A DNA stretch of 64,000 bases from Opisthorchis felineus (lineage: Eukaryota; Platyhelminthes; Trematoda; Opisthorchiida; Opisthorchiidae), in assembly GCA_004794785.1 (NCBI GenBank), contig SJOL01004800.1:76274-140273 (forward strand), given 5' to 3'. A model generated the notes under the pieces. It did no database searches, was not told where the DNA came from, and was given only the letters and a program-made list of their open reading frames with translations. Within the stretch, counting starts at the first letter, position 1, and the number at the start of each line of letters is the position of its first letter. Both the position numbers and the translations under genes were made by a program. Positions 23,885 to 37,100 of the stretch are shown piece after piece.

Positions 23885-23890
23885 AATAAA
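23885..23890 (+). terminator. AATAAA polyadenylation signal of PAL
   Basis: A perfect AATAAA lies 137 bases after the TAA of the proposed terminal exon. This fits a short 3' untranslated region and supports the choice of last exon. Confidence 0.45.
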
Positions 23891-26528
23891 CGACGAATTA
23901 TTCTTCAATATTTGGCTATTTTTACAGGGTCATATTTCGTAGGAATTAAACTCGCCAAAGTACTCACTACTTTAGTACGGTATGACCCACTTTAAGATTT
24001 CAGCGCAATAGAAGTGAATGATGTTTGGAGCGGAACACTATCTTCTATTGAGATTAGATTGATTGGTCCATCGGTTCGGGGTCTAAAGAGGATTTTCCAG
24101 TCCTAAATGGAATGTACTAAAGGCTAATTCACAGCGAGGATGTCGCACCTCAATCACTCTTCTGAATAAACCCGTCCCACTGCGTTGGCTGAAACTGGTG
24201 GGCTTCATTTGTGGGCTTTAGAGCAAAACGCGTGGTCACACATGTCTCTGGCACTAATATTGTCAAAAAAGGAGCCACCCCATCGATGATTTTATATGCA
24301 ATCTGTCATCCGTGACTACTGACAGAAGGCATCTTCAAAACTTCTTCACGTGGTGTTCGCTTACGCATTCCGAATAATTAGTCTGACGTGATTACATAGA
24401 AAGTATAGTGATAGTAAGCCAGAAAGTATATATGGTCGAATAGGTTACAGGGGATCTAGTGTTCTGAAGGCAACCATTCACCATCCAAATCTTGCCCACC
24501 AGTATTGAGCTTCTCCAATCACCCAAAAAAGCTTATTGAGTCCAGTTTACACGGCGGGCTCTAACCAGGTGGAAGCATATTTGTGGAAACTACCGACGAG
24601 TGACGTAGCTTATCGTACCGTCAACCCCAAAGGAACCTGTTACGCTCAAATGTGCGGTTTGTCAAAGTTACAAAAAACGAATGGTAATGCGACCTAAGCA
24701 ATTTTTGGCCATTACACTGCAACACAGAATGGTCCAATGGCTCATGGGAATACATGGACCCGTCCGCCAACAGTTCTCTCAATTTGCAACCAATTACTTT
24801 CATAAAAATACGTTCACAATCGATCTGTCATAGACAAAAAACCTAAATCCAGTTAGCTACGAGAACGAAAATTACATTCCGTGGCATATTACAACCATAG
24901 GCTATGAAACTTTACACAAAACGCCCTTCCTGAAACCTATCTGGTAGATGCGGTTCCCAAGCTTCCTCCAATCTAATGTTCTTCTTAAACGTCAAATTTT
25001 ACTTGACTGAGGAAATACACGTAGTTGCAAATTGAGTTGGTGTCGTCGGAAGACTCGCCCTAATCTCTCGTTTACGCTGTTCTACAAGTGAACCAGCCGC
25101 AACTCTAGGCTGTCCAAGAGTTTTCAGAAACTTTACGCATTATGTCTTCTATGAGACCTGAAATAACTCCTCGACTTTAAGTACCTACCGCGCAAACATT
25201 GCTCAGCTGGACAACATGTGTGGCAACCAGACATAAAGACGCACTATCTATACTGAGGCCTGTGGTATAATACGTCCACATTCAGTACCATCCCGTTTTG
25301 GTAACTTCCAAAATTTCCCACTTTGGTGTTGTATTTGAATCCAGATAACTAGCTTTACATCATCTGACAGTGGCTGTAGGCAAAAAAGATCTGTTATTCT
25401 TTCACACAGTTTTGTGTTCATGACCTGTACAGATTGAATATCAAAGGGACAACCCGTTTGTCTACTATGAGCTGTTGCTGAAATTGGGATTAAAAAAATC
25501 ATGTGGTCACTGCATGATGGCGGAAGCTGGAACTCTCCAGTTACTACTAGCATCTGCGGCCTGGGCATGAGAAAAAGCTCCCAACCAGACTTCCTTTGAA
25601 GGGAATTTTGTGATCCAAGAATACCTAAGCTAGACCTTGTTGGAGGTTAAAGTCCTAGTTTCAAAACAAACTCTCATAGCTGTGCCTCTTTTTAGGAGGT
25701 TATCGCGTTTTCGCATCCAATCTCAACCTATGTTTCAAAGCGGCCTGGTGCCGAACCAGCGTTCTTTAACCAGAGTGGTTCTCGGCACAATACCATGTTC
25801 TGCTTCATTTCTTCATCGCTTAGAATATCAAAGTTTGGATTGTTTCGATTGTAAAAAGCCTAGTGTCATAAGCGGCCAAGATATTTGAATGATGTCCTGA
25901 GAGCGGATCAGTAATCTGACAAACTTTCGATTCTCATTTGTCCCAACCTGATGGAGAGTAAGTACCTGTTGCTGACGCTCATCTCAGCTTGAAGATTTAC
26001 TACTCCGTGTCAATGGTCGAAAATAGTGGATACAGTAATCAGTCAAGACGTAGCCTTTCTCGTCTTGGTAACTCGCAGGACAGTGAATGTGTGTAACCGC
26101 GGTAGAGCTACAGAGCAATACCAAATCAAAATGCTACTTAGACAGCAGAAATACAACAACTTAGGTATCTCACCAGAGTTGGGGCATGTGCAGAATTTGT
26201 CAGGACAAACCAAGATTTAGGTAGCCAGTTTGGATGTCCCGTTCAAATTGCCTAAAGTAATTTGTAACAACGACTAGTATAGCAATATCCCTTATGGATA
26301 GTACGATGAGAGCTAAATAAGTCCACTGTTGTTTCAAAAGCTAGTGTCCCTGGACAACCATCAAATTGAGCCGAATCGTCACAAGATGTAGGTTTCTCAA
26401 GTTGTATTAAGTAAGGGATATATGTCACAATAATTTTTACTGTTGAGTGACGAATTCTTTAGGGTGAAAATCTCTAAATCCAGAAGTTTAATGCTTTCCA
26501 CTAGTCAAGACTTTAAATTATATCACCT

Positions 26529-26793
26529 AAACACTCATAAGGCTGACGAAAACCTTTCGACAGCCCACAACCGATTTCGCCCTTCTTGGGGCTCATCAGG
26601 TAGGTGCAGTCCCAGAGTTTCCGTCAACCTTATGTTCTACTTGAACCCACGTTGCATACTTATTTGCGTACACATTCGGTTGTCATCCAACTGAATCTGT
26701 CGTTCATGATGGTCTTCTGATGAGCCCCAAGAAGGGCGAAACCGGTCGTGAGACGCTGAACAGCTTTCAGTAACGTTATGAACAGCGCGTTAC
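26529..26793. mobile_element. Fold-back inverted repeat, about 70-base arms
   Basis: The left arm (26529-26599) and the right arm (26717-26793) are reverse complements over about 70 bases. The best-kept core is TTTCGCCCTTCTTGGGGCTCATCAG on the left and its complement on the right. The loop is about 115 bases without coding capacity. The arm sequence (family B) recurs singly at 49785-49890, 50495-50600 and 61185-61240. This looks like a non-autonomous fold-back or MITE-like element. No target-site duplication could be fixed by eye. Confidence 0.6.
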
Positions 26794-26849
26794 TTCTATG
26801 CAATGTATTGCGACCCTGGCGCATCATACCACCTGAAACATTAAGTGAC

Positions 26850-26950
26850 CGGGTGAAGCATATTCAGTTGAAGAAGTACATCATAAACGAGAGATTCAGC
26901 TGTCTCACGTGAAAACCAAATTGGTACGCAAATAAGTGTGTTTCGTTTAT
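26850..26950 (+). repeat. Dispersed repeat family A copy
   Basis: It carries catattcagttgaagaag, aaacgagagattcagct and aaaaccaaattggtacgcaaataagtgtg. It is collinear with the copies at 15980-16105 and 50640-50760 and directly follows the fold-back element, so A and B are probably parts of one larger element. Confidence 0.55.
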
Positions 26951-29107
26951 ATCGCCGAAAGTTTGTGCACACGGCACTAGACACAGCTAGGTAACATCTC
27001 AAATCTGCATTCAGACCGCGAGAAAATGACAATGCCCCATTTAACGAAAGTCAAACAGTTCAAAAGTTTGAAGCCTTGTTTTGTAGAGAGTGGATCATTT
27101 TTGACTCAGTTTTTCAATGAAATTCTCAAGCGTATCCCACAAAAATTAGGCTTCTTTTCAAAATGGTCATCATTCTGTGCATCTGAGGTGCTGAAAAACG
27201 ACGTAACTGACCAGGACGCTGACTGTCTCTTAAATGAGGGCATATTCCAATAAAAATATTGCACCTAACCGATCTCAAGATAACCATGCTCTGAAATCCG
27301 TATATTCCTGTCATGTTGGTTTCATCAGCCGAGTGACAAGATTGTCTTCTCCCAGTGGATGCAATGCATTTTTGAAGCCACAAGATGTGTCGTCGCTGTA
27401 CCGGTCTATACACTGGACTAAATTGATGGATTTCGAACGTGCCTTGTGGTGACCGGATGTAGGTGTCTGTCTGTTCCTTTCCGAAACCTTAAATTTTCGG
27501 ACATCTGTCATAAAGCGCGAACGGCTTTGACCTTCGGACACGAAGAGCTGTAAGGACTGACCCTCTCTGGTAGAGGATGCTGTGCAGGCCAGCTCAAAAT
27601 CCAGTGCTCGACTCATCCGGAAAACCAACGTCCTCCTGTCGTGTCTTGTGGTAAGTCTCGTTGAACTAGCATGTCCACGGTCTGTGTGACAGTCTGAGCT
27701 GAGGTCATTGCAACGGTCGACAGAGAGGTCAGGTCATTTGGCACGCACGTACAGGTCAAGTTACGACAAACACGAGGTGTGAAACTGAGTAGAGTCATGT
27801 GAATGTCTCGTTGGTTTGACTAATCTCAACGTCACATCAGACTGTTACTAGGTTTTGGCACAACCCTATACTGGGCCTGTCCGGCAAGTGCCGAAATATT
27901 AGCAGCTCCGTTGAGTTTATTGGTTGTTCATCGGGTGGCTTTTGACCTGTTCGCCGAGCTTTGCATTAAGGATGCGGTTAGCCTCATCGTCCAGTTTGGG
28001 TTGTAGAAAGAGCTGACTAGTTGCGTACAGCTAGAGTGCTCTTGTGACTCCGTTCTGGTGAGCTACTCATTGCATTGGTCCCCTTACTCTTTCGCATCCT
28101 CGAGACTACCGAGCCTTTAACCCAGTTTTTCAATCATCCAATCCGCAAGTTTCATTTTCACTTGGATGTTCACATGCATGCACCTGATTTTCGCGCACAG
28201 AAGATTACATCTGGCGCTGTCGGCTGTCGAACCTTCCCGGGCATGTGACGGACAGGGGCTTACTCCATCTGCCCCGCGAGCATCACAGCACACCGGTCCA
28301 TCTGCATCCGTTGTGTAAGGCGGAATTTGAGGAAGACGGGCTCCTCAGCGGGAGCAACAGGTATGTCGATTTTGCGGCGAGTACGCACGGATGAACATAG
28401 ATGAGGATACCGACTCAAGCCTGCGAACTGCACGATGGTGGCCTCGGTGAACTGAGTGGGAAGTAACGACGCGACATTGGCCCCTATAGTACTGGCAGAG
28501 AAGAAACTTCCCCTTGAGACTGCAAGTTTTTGCAATTGACGTGGATCAAGCAACCTTGCTGACCGCATTTCCGGAGGAAATTATTGGTTGAATCGCAGCG
28601 TACTTAAACTTGGACTTACCATGACAACAAGTTAAGCACGTTTAAACAGAATATTTTAGGCCTTCCCAGAAAACTTGAAGTGCAGTTTGCTCGTTTCGAA
28701 GACTGGTTCAGAGTTGTTGCCGGAAATTATCAACATCTACGTTCATCGACCAAAATTTGACAACTCACTGATTTATTTCGCTGAACTGACAGAGAAGAAG
28801 CGGAAGTGACTTGCTGAACAAATCAAAATGTGAAGGTTCTGGGCTTGTTGAGGTATCTACCATATCTTCGCCTGTCCTCGGTAGCGTGTTCATTTTTCTC
28901 ACTCAAACTAAGCCCAGAGGATATGACCGGATGCTGCTGAAAACAACGGCGCTTGGTGACTGATGAACACGTTTTGCTTTAGCTGCAAGTCATGACTCAC
29001 GAAATCACCGTAGTTCAATGTTAAACTCTGGCTTTTAGTACGTACGAGACGGCTCCTCTAATATACTAGTCCTTCTTAGTGTGGATTAATCTCAGTGCTA
29101 ATCAGTC

Positions 29108-29172
29108 GCTCGAGGCCAAGTGGTTCACTATGCAACTGCTAGTCGGGAGGTTGTGAACTTCAGTCCCCCCTT
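29108..29172 (+). repeat. Degenerate tRNA-derived SINE head
   Basis: GAGGCCAAGTGGTTCACTA resembles an A-box / D-arm. GGTTGTGAACTTCAGTCCCC, about 40 bases later, resembles the B-box / T-arm. The spacing is tRNA-like, but stem pairing is poor, so this is a SINE relic. Confidence 0.35.
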
Positions 29173-30929
29173 TGGAGATTTCTCGAGATGTACATGCACT
29201 GATGATGACTTCCAATAAGGATAAAACAACTGTGCAGTGCACCTCAGTCTTTTGGCATCGACTGAATTCACCTACACGGCGAAACATCCATTGAAAATCT
29301 CCTAAGCTCTCCAAACTACAAGCCATTTGTCACAGAATGTAACCGATGGTTCTACTATGCGGTACTATGGTAAACAGGGATACCATCGGTTCTGGCGGAC
29401 ATGGATTGATTTGGTGTGGTTAATGGTTGAAGAAGTTAGAATTACTGGGTCTGCGATATGGTCAGAAAACACGTTTAGCCATTCAGGCTTGACAGTTCCA
29501 TAATGCGACGTGCGATAATTCACTAGTAATCGAGTTCCTAATCGATTTTTACCATGCAGTTAGTTTTGTTCTTTTTTGGTTCTTATTTGACTTCATTAAG
29601 TTGGTGTTAAAATCACCAATTTCATCAGGATGACAGGCTTCAACTAAAAGCAAACAGACGTTTTTTTTGGCGCACGAATATGTCTCATTTTCACAAGCTC
29701 ATTGCTCATGATTAGCTGTGTAAACACCACACTTGAGTTAATTAATTTCGGAATTTTTTGTTAACTAGTTGAAGGGAGCATGTAGTTCCCCTTTTCTCAA
29801 TCTCCGTCAGTGGGAAATATTGGCACCTTCTGCCGGCGCTTCCCTACATACTGTAGGGATTACTGATAGGAATTACCTGTCAGTTTCGAAACTTTACAGT
29901 GCACCATTCTACTCATACCTGTTGCTGAAAATCACATGCTTCATTGTTGACCTCTTCCTAGTTGGTTCCACTTTCTGAATTTTCTGTGGCTGGCCACTTT
30001 TAAAGAGTTTGAGTTTATCTTATTCGTAGCGTGTATATCCGACAATGGCATTGTTCTTAATTGGGCGCTCAAAGTCACAGATATCAGCCGTTAGGCTGTG
30101 TGCGATGACTCGCGTGAACTCACGTCAAGAGAAGTTAGGGCTTAAATTTAGCGTTATCCGCGGAAAAAGTCTGCGAAAGCGTGTGAAAAACAAGCTGCTC
30201 CTCTTGATGAGCGGGTTCTTAATCACAGTCAAAAGGGTTCGAAGATGTGAACTTATACTCAGCGGGTACGATATACTTCACTGTCTTGCTGGGCATGGCA
30301 TTAAGTAGTTCAAGACAGTGTACCTGTTTTATAGGTTGCATCTCACGTTCACCGATTCTGACAGTGTGCTACCTGTCACGTTCCGATTTGAATCACGTTC
30401 TGCAACAGCTAACAGCTGATTGGTTAGTTGTCGATGATGATGCAGCTAAATCCTTTATCCGCGAAGAAACTTACCAATAACGATGGATCAGACTGCGGTT
30501 ACCCGAACAGCACAACCCAAATTGCAGTACCGCTAAACAAGGGTCAGCTCGGTTGGACAGAATTCAAGTAGTGGTATGCATTCGAATAAAGCTGTTCTTC
30601 ACCCAAGACTTTCACTCACATACTCTGTGACTCAACACTTAGGTGCCGAAGTGCATCGCTAATAAAATGTTGACGTGATAACAAACTTCAGCTCTCATTG
30701 TAGGCAGTGCTGAAGGATACAGTTAGAAAGGCAAATGACTTTGTAGCGAACAGTGCATAGACTAGAAGTAAGACGGGGTCAAATAAAACAGCTACAGAAG
30801 ACCATTCTGAAGTGAAAAAATTGCTCCAGGTGACTTTTCAAAACTAGATTTATCAGGTGTGCATCTCTAGTAGTTATTGACAGAAACCAGTCAAGAACTG
30901 TCGACGAACGATGCAAACCAGTGATTTTC

Positions 30930-31072
30930 CGCACATAACAGACCACCATTCGGTATCAATAGTGCACCAGCCACTTTCCAGAAAACAGTGGATGCCATGC
31001 TCATTAGGATGCCCTCACAGACGCATAAATGGATGACACGACTTTTATCGGTGCCTCACTAAAGGGGCTGTA
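30930..31072 (+). mobile_element. Broken LTR-retrotransposon reverse transcriptase fragment
   Basis: One frame reads RPPFGINSAPATFQKTVDAM, the PFGLxNAPATFQRxMD block of Ty3/gypsy-type reverse transcriptases. About 15 codons later, in a shifted frame, comes MDDTTFIGASLKG, the metal-binding YxDD box and following strand, with a stop codon where the Tyr belongs. The frame change and the stop show that it is dead. No integrase, protease or LTRs were seen nearby. It is a very old fragment, probably of Ty3/gypsy type; BEL/Pao cannot be excluded. Confidence 0.65.
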
Positions 31073-31220
31073 CTGTACGTTTAAAGAAATAAACTGGCCG
31101 CCAGATTCCACGTCAACGAATTCAACCATTCGTTTCCACTGTATATCAACTAATTCAGTTCTTCCTGATATAACACATGTACTGTCTGTGTGAGGGCAGG
31201 ACTGGGTAAATAGATAGACA

Positions 31221-31283
31221 GATTGATTGATTGATTGGTTGACTGATTGACTGACTGATTGAATGAATGATTGACTGACTGAC

Positions 31284-31338
<55 letters not shown>
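31221..31338. repeat. GATT/GACT tetranucleotide microsatellite
   Basis: About 29 units of GATT, with interspersed GACT and GAAT variants in the first half and a pure GATT run of more than 50 bases at the end. The Asn/Gln/Ser-rich ORF on the minus strand over it is an artefact of the repeat. Confidence 0.9.
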
Positions 31339-31339
<1 letters not shown>

Positions 31340-32754
31340 ATACTAAGTCCTACTTGAGGATACACCTCGGAGTTACCAAAGGTAAATAACTAATAACCAG
31401 CAGTTGGACGCAAAGTGGGGGCTTATTCAGCATATCGGATGAAATATGGAAAAGATATAGTCACCAACAATATTTTACAGAAGCAAGCTAGGAGGATAGA
31501 TACGAAGGAAACAGTCAAATACCTAATATTTTTCACTAGAAAATAAAAAACGCTTCGTGGACAAAAATAAGAAATTTATGAGGGAGCAACCAATTGTTGG
31601 GCAGAAATTTTTCTGTACCCAGATGTTGGAATCTTAATTATTAAGACAGATATACACATTAGGATACTTTTCCCGGCTTTTAACTGAACCAGATACACGG
31701 AAACTTAGAATTCGTAGTGCTACCATCGACCGGTACTAGGTAGCCTTACTCATCTTGCTTTGAAGCACTTATCGACTCACTGATCCAGTATAGGGCTCGC
31801 TGCCGTTGTAATATGCAATGCTGTTCCCTTCTGCCTGTTCTGCGGCGCTGTTTGGGTTTGTGGTTTTTCTGGACTCTAGAGACCCGAGACACCTGGGTTT
31901 GACATAAAATATCGAATTTTCCCACAGTAGTGGACCATCCTGTTGACCAATGTCCTAGCACATCACTCTGAACTGCGAAGCCTAACCAAAATTTCACACA
32001 CTCATGTGATGGTGAACCCACGAGAGCACACTGTAGCACAACTTTTTATTGGCATCATATATTAGCATTCTGGAAGTGATACGGATGATACGACAAACTG
32101 CTCATTGAACATACAAACCCCAACCGGTCGTAATTATTCAAGGTAGAACATGCATCGACCGTCAAAAATGCCACTGGGCTTGGAGCAGTCAGTCGTTTTG
32201 AAACTTGAATAAGCACTAGGCGTTAGTGTCGACAGCGCTAGAGATGCTAACCATTGCATGGTTTTGGCGAACCCGGTGAGCGAGTTGTTTGAAACGTTGC
32301 AGGTTGTCCACTGATCTCCTTTCTAAGACTTCAGTTACCGTTAACCACGAAACAAAAGATGAGGGGGTCACTGCCGGAAATGGAAGTCTAGACAGAAAGT
32401 TATCCGCAATATGCAGCGGCTTATTTCATGAACTTCCCAAGGACTGCCCAAGGGGTCAGTATCAGTTTGCACCATAACTGCGGCAAAACGGGAACTCAAT
32501 CTACATATGATGTGCTGTTGAGCTTGAGTACTGATATTCCCATGGGTTGTTTGTCTGTAAGCAAGGGCTTATAAACTCGCGTTTACGATATTCCTAAACT
32601 GAATGTGCTGCGCGGCTGTTGCCTCATGTTTTAGTTGGCACGCTTTCAGAGTATTCAGAACTGCACCCATCCGAGTCGGATGAAGAAGGCCAAAACCGTT
32701 CGGGGACTTGTGAGTAGTGTGTTCTGTCAAAAAATACACTTGAAGTATCCTTCA

Positions 32755-32880
32755 AGAAAACATACTACGATATCTCGATTATCGTACCAACTGAAACATG
32801 AGGCAGACTTTGTGTAGAATATTCAGATTAGGAATATCAAAAAAGAATATTTAGATGGGATTCATTTAATCTGTTTGTTA
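32755..32880 (+). repeat. Dispersed repeat family A, diverged copy
   Basis: tatctcgattatcgtaccaactgaaacatgaggcag matches tatctcgaatatcgtagcaactggaacatgaggcgg at about 15960, with a few differences. The similarity then fades through gaatattcagat..ggaatatcaaaaaagaatattta. Confidence 0.5.
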
Positions 32881-33963
32881 ATACCGAATTAACTGGTAAA
32901 TAACCGAATTCATTCAAACAATTGAGCCTGTTCTGTAAATCATTCAGTGGGTTGTTCAGTACATACTCACTATCTCCCCAGGTCTTGGAAGTTATCAACA
33001 TTAGAAGAACTGGGCCAGGGATCAAAGGGTTAGGCTCCTATTCGGAGTTCATCCAAGTAAAAAGAAGCTTACTCACGCAATGAGATAAAATGTAGAGGTG
33101 GTATGGCCACTACTTTGTGTGCCACACGTCAAAAAACAGCCAACTCGTTGCACTGTGATAGCTCCCACGTTTCGTAAACGTCTTCTGTTCTGTTTTGGAG
33201 GGTTATCTCTTTGAGGAGACTGCAATGCGGAGATATTCCGCACTTCAAAACTACCTTAGCGAACAGTGTGTTTCCTGTTCGAAGCATATAGCCCCCCCCC
33301 AGCCGAGAATCGTTTTTATGCCACGACGCAGGTTTACTCAAATGTTTTAGTAGCAAGCTATTTAATGCGGTTATTAATGAATACTGAACGTACAAACTAC
33401 TATCTTACAACGATTGTGGTCAGGTAGATCCGGAAACCTAGGCCGCGGTGCATGCGTAAGCCAACGGCCAGCGTGATGGCCAAGGTCACCCGTCGTTTCC
33501 ATTCTGTCACGGACCGATGGTGGTGCAACACACGAAAGTTATGACTACCCTAACCGGCTGATCCAGACAGAATTTGGATGGTTCGGCCGCACCACAGTTT
33601 TAGAGAGAATCAGCTTTCTGTAACTTCTCTGGTGTAAATGTAAAAAGTAGTGTAAACTCTAGTGAGTTCTTGCTTGAAGTCATTTAATGCCGTGACGTGT
33701 TCGTCCCGACGAAACTAGGCACCACCCGGCCTTACTTTGCTTCTGGTAAAGCAGACGGTGGTTTGCACCAACAGCTAAAGTCAGTTGTAAAGCAAAACGT
33801 CCTGCCGATCCGGACGCACGACCTGTGTCAACTTTAGCTCACCGATCGGTTGAATAAAAATTAGTGACCTTGGAACGCAAATAGAGAGCTTTGTGCAAAT
33901 GGCCAATCAGATCGGTTACACTAGTGTGAACGCCTGTGCACACTGGTAGATCATCCGAACAGA

Positions 33964-33970
33964 TATAAAA
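33964..33970 (+). promoter_or_regulatory. TATA-like element upstream of PSAT
   Basis: TATAAAA lies 59 bases before the PSAT ATG, at the edge of a GC-richer block. Initiation about 30 bases downstream would give a 5' untranslated region of some 30 bases. This is inferred from pattern and distance only. Confidence 0.35.
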
Positions 33971-34028
33971 CTCAGTAACTAACAAATTTGACGTGAATTG
34001 CGAATAGGTTCATTCTTTTGCTTTGACC

Positions 34029-34118
34029 ATGGGCTCTATCACTCGTGGAGAAGAGAAGCCCACAACGAACCAAGATGTTATCACTTTTGGGGCTGGACCA
34101 TCGAAAGTACCTCGTGTG
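34029..34118 (+). CDS. PSAT1: PSAT exon 1
   Basis: The start is ACCATGG, a strong initiation context. Thirty codons end in [14 protein letters not shown] at the donor GTG|GTAAGT, phase 0. This matches human VNFGPGPAKLPHSV, the phosphate-end N-terminal loop. The ten or so residues before it are not conserved, as is usual in this family. Confidence 0.95.
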
Positions 34119-37100
34119 GTAAGTTTGTTCGGTCTTGCAACGACTTAGTCTACGTAGAACCTTCTAAAACAGTAGTTATGAGATTAAGAATAGCATCGTG
34201 AAACACTCGCGGATTGATTCGGTGTATAGTTAATTCTCTGGTTAATTTGCAGGATTCTGATTCTGTTAAGAAAGTTTTTTATGTGTTAATGTGTCAATGT
34301 ATTGTCATCAGGATAATACTAGCCGTACGCTCCACTGTCTGAATACTCCTTGTATCTAATCATAGCCGGTAAGAGGCTGCAAGGCCTGAATTTGAACACC
34401 ATTCAATGCACTGAGTGAATAGTTGTTTAAACATGCTGTCCTACCAGGACCACAAAGCAACTGGTGCCACGTTTAGATCAAATCAGTGATGTCTAGGCAG
34501 AACCTCATTAGAGCATGTTTCCGGAGTTCACTGTGAAGTGATTATTGTGTACAGCCACAGTACCGAGTTAGCGTTTGACATGTGAAGGAGGTCAATCAAT
34601 AACGGAACAATGCTTTTGAGCGATTCACAGGCTTCTACTACGCCCGGGCGAGATGGCTCAAGTGGTTAGAGCGCGAATCTACTGGCCGGAAGGTCCGTGG
34701 TTCGAACCCGGACTCTGCCTCTCAACATCCCCTGTCTAGGCTTGGGCAACCTGGCAGTATCCCAGCCCTCGTGCTTCCTTCGGGTGGCATGGCAGTGAGG
34801 CACCGAAAGAGTGCCACTGCTGAACAATTCTCCCAAGCCCGAAAAGCTTATAGATACAAGTAAACTGCAACTGCGGTCTTAGGCCAACTGGCTGTGTCGG
34901 CTAGAAGTTACATCTGCTTTGACTAACGATAAAGACGTTCAAAACGTATGATATGTGATCCGTTTAGAGTGAGACTGTTTTGGATTACAGCACAGAACAT
35001 TGTGGATCTGTCTACCAACCTAATAATTCACTGAAATTCAGTGATCGACCTACGTTGTTAAAGGCACAGTGTTGGGTGTCGGCTGTCATTCTAAATAAAT
35101 CAGATGAGTGATGAAGAGAGTTGGTTTTTGAATAAATGCTTACAGCGCCAACATGTTCAACCACTGCCACATGAAAAAAATCTGTCAGTGGTAAGCAGAC
35201 AAAGGTCTTTGATTTTCAATGAGGCTGAGTAGTCATACACCAAGCTAGCTTTTCCTCTTGAGATGTTCAAACACTTTCAAAGAGTTTTGATATCAGGTTG
35301 GAAAAGAACAGTCGGGGATGTAATATATGTTTGAATAAGAACTGGTCAAAGTGTACCATAAAGACAACTTTTACCTGTGATACGATGGACCGAGCTCATT
35401 TAACGTCAAAATAACTAGACGTGGTCAGGATTATTAAACGAACGAAACAGTAGGAGTTTCTAAGTGAAATTCACCTCCCCGATCCAGAGGACTTTAAGTT
35501 CACATTTAAAAAATTACGTCGGTGCAAAATGGGTAGTAATCTGTCCTGGGACTTGGAAAACTGGTTGAATTAAGCATTGAGTTGCACTCAGGCATAAATA
35601 ATACTTAATTATGGCGTTCAGGTTGCGCTGTTTATGACCACTAGGTTGGATATCTAAGATTACTCGAGATTAGAAACTCGGATCAAGTCTGCTCTATGTT
35701 ATTCAACACCATTCAAACGTGACTTTGGTCTAGGTTGGCTTCCCACTATCGTAGTGTGAAAAGTTTTCTGTTGGTTCTTTGAACTTGATTGCTTCTGTCC
35801 TCAGTTCTTCATGTATCGGTAAGAATACACTCCATTCACAGTAAAGATGAAAATTGATGCCCTTCACGCTTTGCTCCTTCACTACCTACAACTTAGGTTG
35901 TCGAGCGAATACAAAAGGGGTTTTCCAATTGTGCCGACAGTGGTATCAGTGTCATAGAAGTTGGGCATCGAACCAAAGAATTCGTTGATATAATGAAGAG
36001 TTGCGAAGCCCGTATTCGGCGACTGCTAAATGTTCCGAGCAACTATCGTGTACTCTTCCTCCAGGTGAGTTTTCTGTATGTTTATCTGTCTCTGTCTGTC
36101 GGATAGCAGAAGTTATTTACCCGAGTCTTTCTACTGGATCTGACTACATATTGCGCAAGGAGTGATCGATTAGTTATTTACTGTCTTTTCGTCACAAAGT
36201 TTGAGGCGGAGAAACTCTTTATAGTCCTGTTAGTTTCTAATATGTCTAACTCCTGACCACGTATCAATCGCTACATAGCTGTCTACATGATCATTCAGTC
36301 TACATTTTAAGCCACAGCCACCCCCGTTCTCTCTCTCTCTAGCTGTCTTAGCCAACTAAAGTCTGTAAACGGCCACATGCAAACCTTGGCCAGTGGAAAC
36401 GGCTATGGAGTGCATTCCGAGGAACGTGTGGCAGCCAGCCTGAAATTCAGACTTGCTGATACTAGCGATACCAATTTGTCGTGATTCTGGGGTGACCTGT
36501 ACCATCCATTCCCGTTCTGTCGGGGAAACTCCCGAGACAGCCGCTAATGCCCAGTGCTTGCTGAAGAAATCCCTATTTATTGAATTCTCGTAGGATTATA
36601 AGACATAGTTTAGAGACACATGTGTGGAAAATGTTTTCGGTGGGTCAAGTGTATCATAATGTTGACTGCGTTCAACTTGAAAGAAACCTATGGAACCGTT
36701 CTTAAAAGAAGTCTAAAGTAACTCAGGCAGCCCCGCGAGGACTGATGGCTGATCGGACGAAACATCCTGAATGTTGGCCAGGAGTCAGATGATTGTCTGA
36801 GTTACTAAACCGTTAGTTAGATCAAAAGTCATTCCCTAAATTAGCATGCCTTCCTCATCATCTTCGTAGTAATCGAAAAAATATGCCAGCGTGGTTACAC
36901 TTCTTTCCCACCAGACGTGAAAATTAGACTAAGTTGGTTGGAAAGTTGAGGCTATCACTTTAAAACAGGATGTATGAATCATTTTCTACAGTTTTTTCTT
37001 CCGTCACTTTGTATGTAGCAGTGTGGGAACCCAGCATTGTCATAACGCGACGGCTTAGGTGGCATGGGATAAATTTGCTTGGCACAAGCCATTTTGTACC

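Larger units (their letters stand above)
23891..34028. other. Intergenic region between PAL and PSAT
   Basis: About 10 kb with no gene that I can support. It contains a fold-back inverted repeat, two SINE-type or family A relics, a broken reverse-transcriptase fragment and a GATT microsatellite, each listed separately. A block around 27450-28570 is locally GC-richer and gives overlapping minus-strand ORFs of 60-105 residues. I recognise no family in them. A GC-richer block at 33420-33970 lies just before PSAT and may be its promoter region. Confidence 0.5.

Noticed and set aside
31150..31365. Asn/Gln/Ser-rich ORF
   Set aside because: It is the translation of the GATT microsatellite.
34646..34720. 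Functional tRNA gene
   Set aside because: A- and B-boxes are good, but no clean acceptor stem closes the structure and the sequence continues as a SINE body.
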